Positions 17,942 to 26,691 of a stretch of 64,000 nt of DNA are shown here, piece after piece. The DNA lies in assembly GCA_964539665.1 (NCBI GenBank), contig CAZIKB010000015.1:1-64000 (forward strand). The letters are read 5' to 3'. The notes beneath the pieces are model-generated. The model was not told the DNA's origin. It saw only the letters and a program-made list of their open reading frames with translations, and did no database searches. The position numbers and the translations under genes are program-made. Origin of the DNA: CAZIKB01 sp964539665. GTDB taxonomy: Bacteria; Zhuqueibacterota; Zhuqueibacteria; Oceanimicrobiales; Oceanimicrobiaceae. Position 1 is the first letter of the stretch, and each line of letters begins with the position of its first letter.

Positions 17942-18715
17942 ATGAAAGCTGTATTAGTAAAATTAGACTATTTCTTATTAGTACTGTTATTAATGTACTC
18001 CTTCACAAACAAATCTATTGCGCAAGGCAGCAATGGCGATGAGTTTACTTTTGTGCGATTAAAATACCATTCAGGCGGTACAAATTATCAACTTCGGAAT
18101 CCATTTGGACCTAATTGGCCAAGCTGGGCCGTAGATTATCCGTCAGCAGAGCAAAACTTCATGGAAGGTTTAAAGAACTGGACCGCTCTGAATGTTGCTG
18201 ACAACCCGGTCTCGTTTTCTATGTTAAATTCGGAATTTTTCCGTTATCCTTTCGCCTACTTGGTTGAAGTAGGATTTTTAACCATGACTCAGACTGAAGC
18301 AGACAGTCTACGCGAATGGCTTTTACGAGGCGGTTTTCTAATGGTGGATGATTTTCACGGGCCATTTGAATGGCAGAATTTTATTCAGCAAATGAGAAAA
18401 GTGTTTCCTGAGCTCTCGATCTCTGATATTCCAATTGATCATCCAATCTTTCACTGTTTCTATGACTTTGATGAATTCGTACAGATTCCGGGGCTTGGTT
18501 CGTTAATGCGGGGAGTGACGTATGAGAAAGGGGGAATTAATCAGCGTTGTATGGGTATATTTGATGACCATGGCCGGCTCATGGTGCTGATCATGCGAAA
18601 CATGGATATGGGTGACGCCTGGGAACATGCAAAAGATCCAAGATATCCGCCGAAATATTCTGCAGAAGCATTTAAATTAGGAATAAATTTTGTGGTTTAT
18701 GCATTAACACATTAA
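17942..18715 (+). CDS. DUF4159 protein, second of two
   Basis: A 257-residue exported paralogue of the preceding gene. It shares FxFVRLKYHSGG, WAVDYPSAEQNF, LREWLLRGGFLMVDDF and DHPIFHCFYDF, and ends in GINFVVYALTH as the neighbour ends in GINYLIYSYTH. The signal peptide ends near NKSIAQG. Divergence is large enough that the duplication is old. DUF4159 proteins accompany MoxR/DUF58/BatA clusters in many FCB and PVC genomes; their biochemical role is not known to me. Probably co-transcribed with its neighbour. Confidence 0.9.
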   Translation: MKAVLVKLDYFLLVLLLMYSFTNKSIAQGSNGDEFTFVRLKYHSGGTNYQLRNPFGPNWPSWAVDYPSAEQNFMEGLKNWTALNVADNPVSFSMLNSEFFRYPFAYLVEVGFLTMTQTEADSLREWLLRGGFLMVDDFHGPFEWQNFIQQMRKVFPELSISDIPIDHPIFHCFYDFDEFVQIPGLGSLMRGVTYEKGGINQRCMGIFDDHGRLMVLIMRNMDMGDAWEHAKDPRYPPKYSAEAFKLGINFVVYALTH

Positions 18716-18840
18716 AAAGAAAATGCAATGAACATCCAATCCAGATATGTGTAAATACATCGATAGAGAAATGATTTGCTTTTAATCCGTGCAGTCCGTG
18801 GTAAAGTATTCACTTTTTGAAAATTAAACATGGAGTAAAA

Positions 18841-19869
18841 ATGTTAGAATTTGCCAATCAAACCGATCAGAAGGAAGATTTAGTTTTGGTTGAAAAGTTA
18901 AGAGAAGGCAGCAAACGTATTTTAGGCGAGCTGCAAAAAATCATCATTGGCCAGGATGATGTTATACAACAGGTAATGGTTGCTCTTTTCTCTGGCGGAA
19001 ATTGTCTGATTACCGGGGTTCCGGGGCTTGCGAAAACATTGCTTATCAAAACGGTATCTCAGATTCTGGATTTAGAATTTAAACGCATTCAATTTACTCC
19101 GGATCTGATGCCGGCAGATATCATCGGAACGGATGTTATAGAAGAAGATCGAGCTACCGGCCACAGAACGCTTAACTTTATCAAAGGTCCGGTTTTCGCA
19201 AATATTATTCTCGCTGATGAAATTAATCGAACGCCGCCTAAAACCCAATCAGCGTTATTAGAAGCGATGCAAGAGCACAGAGTCACAGCAGGCGGTACAA
19301 CATATAATCTCGAAGAACCTTTCTTTGTTCTGGCTACTCAAAATCCAATCGAACTCGAAGGTACCTACCCGCTGCCTGAAGCCCAACTGGATCGGTTTAT
19401 GTTCAACATTGTGATGGATTATCTTCCGGAAGAGCAGGAAGTTCAAGTTGTGACTTCAACCACTTCAGATTATACACCAGAATTAAAATGCGTCATCACC
19501 GGACAAGAAATAATGGAATTTCAAAAAATTGTTCGAAAAGTTCCCCTTTCCGAGGAAGTAGCGAAATATGCCGTTCGCCTGGTGAGCGCAAGTCGTCCAA
19601 CAAAAAAAGGCAACCCGGACTTTGTGAAAAACTGGGTAAGCTGGGGTGCGGGCCTCAGGGCTTCGCAATATTTGATTTTAGGCGGCAAAACCCGGGCCGT
19701 CATGGAAGGCCGCTACAATGTTTCGATTAAAGACATAAAAGCTCTGGCAGCGCCGGTTTTACGTCATAGAATTGTGACCAATTTTTATGCAGAGTCAGAA
19801 AAGGTCACGTCTATCGATATAATAAATCGGCTTTTGGAAACCGTGCCGGAACCCAGGTCCGGGCTGTAA
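18841..19869 (+). CDS. MoxR-family AAA+ ATPase
   Basis: A 342-residue AAA+ protein. The ATG at 18841 was chosen because GGAG lies six bases upstream; an in-frame TTG at 18817 lacks a site. Walker A is GVPGLAKT, Walker B LADEINRTPPKTQSALLEAMQE, sensor 1 in ATQNPIE, and GTYPLPEAQLDRF is the MoxR signature. The C-terminal lid has VSWGAGLRASQYL. MoxR ATPases act as chaperones that work on VWA-domain partners, and three such partners follow here (DUF58, BatA-like, VWA/amidotransferase). It is cytoplasmic and the probable motor of the cluster. A 125-bp gap from the DUF4159 pair may hold its own promoter. Confidence 0.95.
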   Translation: MLEFANQTDQKEDLVLVEKLREGSKRILGELQKIIIGQDDVIQQVMVALFSGGNCLITGVPGLAKTLLIKTVSQILDLEFKRIQFTPDLMPADIIGTDVIEEDRATGHRTLNFIKGPVFANIILADEINRTPPKTQSALLEAMQEHRVTAGGTTYNLEEPFFVLATQNPIELEGTYPLPEAQLDRFMFNIVMDYLPEEQEVQVVTSTTSDYTPELKCVITGQEIMEFQKIVRKVPLSEEVAKYAVRLVSASRPTKKGNPDFVKNWVSWGAGLRASQYLILGGKTRAVMEGRYNVSIKDIKALAAPVLRHRIVTNFYAESEKVTSIDIINRLLETVPEPRSGL

Positions 19870-19891
19870 TTCATAATAAGACTCATTTTTC

Positions 19892-19908
19892 GACAGGATT
19901 AACAAGAT
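19892..19908 (+). repeat. Dispersed GACAGGATTAACAAGAT repeat
   Basis: An exact copy of the block at 5741-5757, which also recurs in altered form and inverted orientation near 6074-6100. It lies in the 86-bp gap between moxR and the DUF58 gene. Confidence 0.6.
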
Positions 19909-19955
19909 GATTGTAAGGTCAGGTGTTTTAATAGAAAATGTGAGCTAAAGAGATT

Positions 19956-20849
19956 ATGTCAAACCAACTACGATTTTTAAAACCAGCGATTCTTTCCAAA
20001 ATTTCAAATATGGAATTGCGCGCCCGAACAGTGGTCGAAGGCTTTATTTCCGGCCTGCATCGAAGTCCGTATCGTGGATTTAGCGTAGAATTTGCTGAAT
20101 ATCGAGAATACACGCCGGGAGATGATACCCGGTTCATCGACTGGAAAGTGTACGCTCGTTCTGACCGGTACTATCTAAAACAGTTTGAAGAGGAAACCAA
20201 TCTTAGCTGTCATATTTTATTAGACGTTAGCGCTTCCATGAATTATTGCAGCAACGGCCTGACGAAATTGGAATATGCTTCTTATTTAGCCGCTTCTTTA
20301 GGGTATTTAATATTTCAGCAGCGCGATAGCGTGGGATTGCTGACCTTTGATCAGAAAATAAAACAGTTCATTCCATCCAGAAATAAAAAAGGACATCTGT
20401 TTTCCATTTTAAGTTATCTTGAAAATTTAGAAGGCGGTCATCAAACAGAAATTTCAATTCCGCTGCATCATTTAGCAGAGAAATTGAATAAAAAAGGCAT
20501 GGTGATTTTAATTTCTGATTTGTTGGATGATCCCGATTCTGTATTAAAGGGATTACAGCATTTTAGATTTAAAGGCCATGATGTCATCATCTTCCACATT
20601 ATGGATGAAACCGAATTAACCTTTCCATTTAATACAGCTACCAGGTTTTTAGATATGGAAGGCGCGGCACAGTTTGAAACGGTTCCATCTTTAGTGCGAG
20701 AGACCTATTTAAAAAACTTGAACGCGCATATCGAACAATATAAAAAAGAATGTGGCAGACTCAAAATTGATTATCAAATATTAAACACTTCTAAACCTTT
20801 AGATTTTGCACTTTTCAGTTTTCTGGCTTATCGTAGTATTAAGGTTTAA
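19956..20849 (+). CDS. DUF58 protein (VWA-like MoxR partner)
   Basis: A 297-residue cytoplasmic protein. Residues 20-60 hold the DUF58 hallmark GLHRSPYRGFSVEFAEYREY followed by PGDDTRFIDWKVYARSD. The C-terminal two thirds form a von Willebrand A-like domain with a MIDAS motif (LDVSASM) and LISDLLDD. Such proteins are the usual partner encoded next to MoxR. The stop codon is followed by three bases and then the BatA-like gene, so the two are tightly coupled. The Shine-Dalgarno is weak, as for most genes of this cluster. Confidence 0.92.
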   Translation: MSNQLRFLKPAILSKISNMELRARTVVEGFISGLHRSPYRGFSVEFAEYREYTPGDDTRFIDWKVYARSDRYYLKQFEEETNLSCHILLDVSASMNYCSNGLTKLEYASYLAASLGYLIFQQRDSVGLLTFDQKIKQFIPSRNKKGHLFSILSYLENLEGGHQTEISIPLHHLAEKLNKKGMVILISDLLDDPDSVLKGLQHFRFKGHDVIIFHIMDETELTFPFNTATRFLDMEGAAQFETVPSLVRETYLKNLNAHIEQYKKECGRLKIDYQILNTSKPLDFALFSFLAYRSIKV

Positions 20850-20852
20850 TTT

Positions 20853-22931
20853 ATGTTTGGACTATCGTTTTTAAATACATTTTTTTTATGGGGAATGGCA
20901 GCCGCAGCGTTACCAATAATTATTCATTTAATCAAGCGAAACCGTGCGGTAAAACTTCCATTTGCAGCCATGCGCTTTTTGCAGCTTAAACCCAATCAAA
21001 AAGTAAAATCCCAAAAGCTGAGACAACTACTTCTCCTGTTGATGCGTATAACCGCGTTAGCTCTTTTAGCTCTTGCCTTTGCCAGACCTTTTTTTGAAAA
21101 CGCCGACGCCGACAGCATCTGGGGAACTCAACAAAAAGCAGCCGTGATTCTGGTAGACAATTCATACAGCATGGGGTATGGCGACACGTTCAATTCTGCC
21201 ATCGAAAAGGCTCAGGATTTGCTCAGGACGTTTAATCCCGGTGACCGTGTAGCTGTTATGAAATTTTCGGAAAACGCGGAAATTGTAGCAGAACCTGAAA
21301 ATGAATTTGGAACGACTGCCAGCCAACTAAATCAGCTTATTTCACTTTCCAATCGTTCGACAAATTATTTGCCGGCCATTCAATCCGCTGAATCTTTCCT
21401 TTTACATAGTCCATTAACATCAAAAGATATTTATCTAATTTCAGATTTTCAAAAAACCGGCTTAACAAGCGCTTACACGAATTGGAAAGTAGAGCCGGGG
21501 ATACGTTTACACTTTGTTGAAATTGAGAAGGAGAACTTCTCAAATATCTCGATTAAAGAAGTACACATTTCAGAACAGAAAAAATCGGGTAGAAATAAAG
21601 ATGTTCTGGTAAGAGTAACAAATTTTGGCGCTGAAAAGAAAAAAACTTCAGTCATTTTAAATATCAATGATCGCAAAATTTCACAAAGAAAAATTACTCT
21701 TTTAGCCAATGAAGAAAAAATTATTCAATTTAATAAGGTTCGCATGCCAGCGGGTTTGGTCACCGGGTATGTTGATATTCAAACTGAGGAAGAAAAAATT
21801 ACTCAAGACAACCAATTCTTTTTCCTGTTAGAAAACAACACCCGCACTCAAATTCTCGCGGTGAACGGGGAGCCAAATACTCGTGACGTAACCAGAGATG
21901 AGTTGTTTTTTGTGGACCGTGCTGTGAATCTACCAGAACTGGCAAAATACACACTGGTCAAAAGTAAAGCCGATAGAATTAGCAATTTCGATTTCAGCGA
22001 CTATCAATCAGTAATTTTGGCAAACATCAAAGATATCGGACGAACAACTTTGGAGCAGTTAAAATATTATGTCCGCGGAGGTGGAGGACTGATTCTGGCG
22101 CTGGGAGATCAGGTCAACCCAACCATTTTCAACCGTCTTTTCCAGGACCTTTCCCCCGCCTCAATTACGAATAAGGCTTTTAATTCAATTAATCGTGAAA
22201 ACAGCGTTATCCTGGCGGATGTGGATTATCAGCACCCGATATTCATGATTTTCGCAAATTCTGGCCATGGCGATCCCAGTACCGCTCAGTTTTATCAATA
22301 TTATCATACTTCACCCAGCAATTCCAATTCAGTACTTGCTTATTTTGATGACGCCAGTCCTGCATTTCTGGAACGACAAATAGGAGCGGGTAAAGTCATA
22401 CTTTTTACTTCCAGTTTTGATACAGAGTGGAATAATTTGCCGGTAAAAGCAATTTTCCTGCCCATACTTTACCAAACACTGCAGTATGTAGCCTCGGAAA
22501 AGAAGGGACATAAATCATATTTAGTAGGACAACCTGTTTCCTTAAATAATTTACCTGTTGGGGAAATTGCCGATGGACAACTTTCAGTGCAACTGCCTTC
22601 CGGCAGTAAAGTAGATTTAGATAAACCTATTTTTAACAGGACTTATGAGCCCGGAATTTATCAAATTCAGAGAAAAGGTAAAAACCGAAAGCCTGACTAT
22701 TTTGCTGTAAATGTTGATACTAAAGAATCCGATTTAACCCCGCTGGATTTGGCAGATTTTCAGAAAGCAGTATTGGAAGATTCTGAACAGGAAATTCAAT
22801 CAGTAACTATTATTCCTCCTAAATTCAATGAGCAGCAGGAAAGACATCAAAAGCTCTGGCGTTTTGTCGTCTTAGGGATTATCATACTTTTGGTAGGAGA
22901 AACCTGGTTAGCTAATCGAACCTATCGATAG
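20853..22931 (+). CDS. BatA-like membrane protein with VWA domain
   Basis: A 692-residue inner-membrane protein. The N-terminus FLNTFFLWGMAAAALPIIIH...LPFAAMRFL is the aerotolerance-regulator/BatA N-terminal domain with a first membrane helix. A second helix follows at residues ~62-78 and a third near the C-terminus (FVVLGIIILLVGETWL). Between them are a VWA domain with MIDAS VDNSYSMG (residues ~90-260), a beta-rich segment, and an amidotransferase-like domain (YYVRGGGGLILALGDQV, ~380-560). The large middle part should face the periplasm. It is expected to be remodelled by, or to work with, the MoxR ATPase. Only three bases separate it from the DUF58 gene. Confidence 0.9.
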   Translation: MFGLSFLNTFFLWGMAAAALPIIIHLIKRNRAVKLPFAAMRFLQLKPNQKVKSQKLRQLLLLLMRITALALLALAFARPFFENADADSIWGTQQKAAVILVDNSYSMGYGDTFNSAIEKAQDLLRTFNPGDRVAVMKFSENAEIVAEPENEFGTTASQLNQLISLSNRSTNYLPAIQSAESFLLHSPLTSKDIYLISDFQKTGLTSAYTNWKVEPGIRLHFVEIEKENFSNISIKEVHISEQKKSGRNKDVLVRVTNFGAEKKKTSVILNINDRKISQRKITLLANEEKIIQFNKVRMPAGLVTGYVDIQTEEEKITQDNQFFFLLENNTRTQILAVNGEPNTRDVTRDELFFVDRAVNLPELAKYTLVKSKADRISNFDFSDYQSVILANIKDIGRTTLEQLKYYVRGGGGLILALGDQVNPTIFNRLFQDLSPASITNKAFNSINRENSVILADVDYQHPIFMIFANSGHGDPSTAQFYQYYHTSPSNSNSVLAYFDDASPAFLERQIGAGKVILFTSSFDTEWNNLPVKAIFLPILYQTLQYVASEKKGHKSYLVGQPVSLNNLPVGEIADGQLSVQLPSGSKVDLDKPIFNRTYEPGIYQIQRKGKNRKPDYFAVNVDTKESDLTPLDLADFQKAVLEDSEQEIQSVTIIPPKFNEQQERHQKLWRFVVLGIIILLVGETWLANRTYR

Positions 22932-23068
22932 GGACGGAAGGTTGGAATGATGGATAAATGGAACATTGGGAAAATGAAAAGTAATACTATATTTATTGTT
23001 GCACCATTACACTTATTTGATATAATCTGTCAAGTAACAGCTATTTAACCAACAATGAGTTTTGTGAA

Positions 23069-26000
23069 ATGAATCCTCAACATGAGATACTTGAAAATAG
23101 AATAAACCAGGTTTGCCGCCGCTGGCAGAATTTGATTCTTCTGAAAGGCACGGCTCAGGTTTTACTCGCAATTGTTAGCGCCGTTCTAATTGCATTTGCT
23201 CTGGATGCCATATTTGAATTGAGTAATACGATCCGACTATTCTTATTAATAGCTATCGTTGCCCTGACAATGGTTGTTCTTTATATGGAGATCATTCATC
23301 CGCTGATAAAATCACCGTCCAACAAGCAATTGGCGCGATACATTGAAGAAAAGCATCCGGAGTTAGAAGACCGCCTTGTAAGCGCAGTGGAATTGGGCGG
23401 AGCAAAAAATCCAAGAATCTCATCTCAAATTCTGGAAAAATTATTAGATGATACCCGTTTTCATATAGCACCGATAAATTTGCCAAAAGACATTCGCACC
23501 AAAAGTACCATGGTTTGGACCAGCCTGGCATTGGCTGTAAGTGTATTTTTAAGTGCATTTCTTATTTCCAATATTGACTTTTTTTCAATAAAATCACATC
23601 GATTATTCGCGCCATGGACTATTCCCACTATAAACTTACAACCCACCTTGCTTGTGAATCCAGGCAATACAAGAGTGCCAAGAGGCTCAGCTCAGGAAAT
23701 TACAGCCGAAATCACCGGCTTTGAAGCTGAAGAAGTGGCTTTATATTACACCGCCGATGATTCGATCTGGATTAAAATGACAATGGATCGAACCGAGCAA
23801 AAAGGTATTTATGTGTTTCACTTCTTTGACCTTCAGAATCAAACACAGTACTATGTAAAGGCAGATGATAAGCTTTCAAAAATTTTCAATATGACGCTTT
23901 ACGACGCCCCACAGATTAAGCGTGTGGATTTGGTCTACAACTATCCAAAATACACCGGTCTGAAACGAAAAAAGGAAACAGACACCGGGGATGTTTGGGC
24001 GCCGAAAGGTACCGTTGTAAAAATAACAGCCGTGGCTGATAAACCACTCCGTGAGGGGCAAATGATCATGGGAGAAGGAAAAAAACTGAATACTTCTATC
24101 ACCGCAGACACCTTAATCACAACCACATTCACAGTCAGGGAAGATACGTATTATAAAATCCTGATTACCGATAATGACGATCTTTCCAACCATCCACCGC
24201 CTGAATATTTCGTACATGCATTGCCGGATCAACCTCCTGTTTTAACCATAGAGACACCCGGTCGTGATATCAAGGCTTCAATGGTTGAAGAGACGCCCAT
24301 TAAAATCCAGGTGCAAGACGATTACGGCTTGTCATCATTGAAATTATTATACACGGTAAATGGAGTGGAAGAAAAAGCAGTTAATTTGTCACTTGATAGA
24401 TCCCCGAATAATCAGAAAGAAGTTACTTTTAATGAAATCCAGGAATTCAGCGCCAGGCACATGTTTTATCTGGAAGATTTACAGGTGCAGCCAGGGGATT
24501 TCCTGACATACTATGTAAAGGCAGAAGATAATAGTGGTTTAAAGAGCAAAGAACCTGTTCTTTCGGAAATCTTTTTCATCGAAATTCGTCCGTTTGAACA
24601 GCAATTTTTCCGTCCGCTTTCACAATCACCAGGTCAAATGCCAGGCGGCAGTCAGAACCTGGGCGGTCGACTTTCCCAGACACAAAAAGAAATTATTATT
24701 GCAACCTGGAAGTTGCTAAATAGAAGAGCAAAACTCAATGCAGATGAATTGGGGGGAAATATAGATGTACTCGTTGAAAGCCAGAAGAACCTGCTGGAAG
24801 TCACACAAAATGCACTTTTCCAAATGGAGCAACGATCGCTATTCTCACGAGACTCGGGAAATGACGTCGCGAAATTTTACACCGACGCCATTAAGGCAAT
24901 GGAGCGCGCAGTAAATGAGCTAAGCGGCAAACAAATAAAAGCGGCATTAACACCGGAAAGGGAATCCTTACAGAATTTACTAAGGGCAGAGGCACAAATA
25001 ACTGAAGTGCAAATGCAAAGAGCACAGGCACAAGGTGGAGGCAACAGAGCTGCGCTGGACGAGCTTGCCCGACTTTTTGATGATGAACTGGATAAGCTAA
25101 AAAATAAGTATGAAACTCCCAGACAAAACCAGCAGCACCAAAAAGATGAAGTCATCAATGAAGCGCTGGTAAAAGTTAAAGAATTAGCGCGAAGGCAGCA
25201 GCAGTTAAATAAGAAGACCCGCGACCTGACGCAAAAAAACCTGTCACCTGAAGAGAAAAAACGCCAGATTCAGGAATTACGCAGACAACAAGAACAAATG
25301 CGTCGGGAAACCGAGAAATTAGCCCGTCAAATGCAAAACCAGCAGCAGAACAGCAAAATTCCGAGAGAGATTCAGGACAATTTAAAACGGGCTACTTCCG
25401 ATATGAACAATGCTTCGAATAATCTCCGTCAGAAAAATACCGAACTGGCCGCTGCTAAAGGTCAGCGCGCATTAAACAGGTTAAAACGCCTCGAAGATAT
25501 TTTAAAACGCAACCAAAAAGAATCTTTACGCCAGCAAATTGACTCCATAGAACAAGATTTTCAGCGTTTAGCCGACGCTCAGAAAAAACTCACCCAGGAT
25601 GTTGAGAATCTTGCTAACGAAAAAGAAAAGTCACCGGAAAAACAATCGCTAGCCCAGGAAGATCAAAACAGATTGAAAGAAGATTTCACGGATGCTCAAG
25701 ATCAAATTAAGTTTTTATCAAATAATGCTAAAAAAACCAGGCATGACGTATCCCGCGAACTGAATAAGTTTTCACAGGAATTACAGAATGCGAAAATTGA
25801 CAAAAAGATGGAAAGCGCTGAACAACTCATTAAGGAAAACAGGTTGAATTCCGCGCTTCAGGCGGAGCGGGATATAAAGAACATGCTGGAACGCATGCAT
25901 GATAAATTTACTCAACTTCGCAGTGTCTTAGCGGAAACTGATGAAGAAAAGCTGGATTTGGCGCTCAATCAGACTCGCAGGTTACGTGAAAATATTGAGG

Positions 26001-26494
26001 GCATAAAAAGACAAATAGAGAATTTTAAAAAAACTGGTGACGAACAAAAACAAGGCGGTGCGCCAAAAACAGAGGAACAAAATTCACAAAACATGCAATC
26101 CGGCCCAGGCAAAGGTAAAACACCCCCGCAGAAGCTTGATTCAGATAAACTGGACTGGTTAAATAATGAGTTGGCAGAAAGTAGTAAAGCCATGGATGTA
26201 ATTAAACAATCAACCCGGGCTGATACTTCATTATCAAGGCAAGCCAGTAAATTGAATCAAAATATGCAAAGTGTAATACGAACTTTCACTGGCGGCGACC
26301 GAAACAGATTAAAAATAATTGAAGACCTGGTTTTAATTCCTCTGAAAGGATTTGAGGCAGAGTTAGCCCAGAAACTGGAACTTATTAAAAATAAAGAAAA
26401 ATTGTTTCTGGCACGAGAGGAAAAAATTCCTCCGGAATATGAAGAATTGGTGGAAAAATATTATGAAGCGCTGTCAAAGATAAAAAAGAAGTAA
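23069..26494 (+). CDS. DUF4175-like membrane protein with long coiled coil
   Basis: A 1141-residue protein. Three membrane helices lie in the first ~180 residues (two at 25-80, one at ~150-170), with the DUF4175-type segment LARYIEEKHPELEDRLVSAVEL between them. Residues ~190-500 are beta-rich repeats. From ~520 to 1100 the chain is almost continuous Gln/Glu/Lys/Arg-rich coiled coil (for example RRQQEQMRRETEKLARQ), with a low-complexity Gln/Pro-rich linker near 1010-1030. It belongs by position to the MoxR cluster, where proteins of this kind typically follow the BatA-like gene. A periplasmic scaffold is a reasonable guess; no enzyme motif was found. Confidence 0.8.
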   Translation: MNPQHEILENRINQVCRRWQNLILLKGTAQVLLAIVSAVLIAFALDAIFELSNTIRLFLLIAIVALTMVVLYMEIIHPLIKSPSNKQLARYIEEKHPELEDRLVSAVELGGAKNPRISSQILEKLLDDTRFHIAPINLPKDIRTKSTMVWTSLALAVSVFLSAFLISNIDFFSIKSHRLFAPWTIPTINLQPTLLVNPGNTRVPRGSAQEITAEITGFEAEEVALYYTADDSIWIKMTMDRTEQKGIYVFHFFDLQNQTQYYVKADDKLSKIFNMTLYDAPQIKRVDLVYNYPKYTGLKRKKETDTGDVWAPKGTVVKITAVADKPLREGQMIMGEGKKLNTSITADTLITTTFTVREDTYYKILITDNDDLSNHPPPEYFVHALPDQPPVLTIETPGRDIKASMVEETPIKIQVQDDYGLSSLKLLYTVNGVEEKAVNLSLDRSPNNQKEVTFNEIQEFSARHMFYLEDLQVQPGDFLTYYVKAEDNSGLKSKEPVLSEIFFIEIRPFEQQFFRPLSQSPGQMPGGSQNLGGRLSQTQKEIIIATWKLLNRRAKLNADELGGNIDVLVESQKNLLEVTQNALFQMEQRSLFSRDSGNDVAKFYTDAIKAMERAVNELSGKQIKAALTPERESLQNLLRAEAQITEVQMQRAQAQGGGNRAALDELARLFDDELDKLKNKYETPRQNQQHQKDEVINEALVKVKELARRQQQLNKKTRDLTQKNLSPEEKKRQIQELRRQQEQMRRETEKLARQMQNQQQNSKIPREIQDNLKRATSDMNNASNNLRQKNTELAAAKGQRALNRLKRLEDILKRNQKESLRQQIDSIEQDFQRLADAQKKLTQDVENLANEKEKSPEKQSLAQEDQNRLKEDFTDAQDQIKFLSNNAKKTRHDVSRELNKFSQELQNAKIDKKMESAEQLIKENRLNSALQAERDIKNMLERMHDKFTQLRSVLAETDEEKLDLALNQTRRLRENIEGIKRQIENFKKTGDEQKQGGAPKTEEQNSQNMQSGPGKGKTPPQKLDSDKLDWLNNELAESSKAMDVIKQSTRADTSLSRQASKLNQNMQSVIRTFTGGDRNRLKIIEDLVLIPLKGFEAELAQKLELIKNKEKLFLAREEKIPPEYEELVEKYYEALSKIKKK

Positions 26495-26691
26495 TTAAAT
26501 ATTTAACCAAGGAAACACACGGAGTTTTCACGGAAAAAAAGATGACATTCATAATTGCTAAATTGTCTCATTGTTGTATTGCTACAAATCAAACAATATA
26601 TAAATAAAACAATGGAACTGTTGAGCAATGAGAACTGAAAATAATATATTTTTTAAATAAACGAAGATTTAACTCTTAACAGCTTAGCTCC

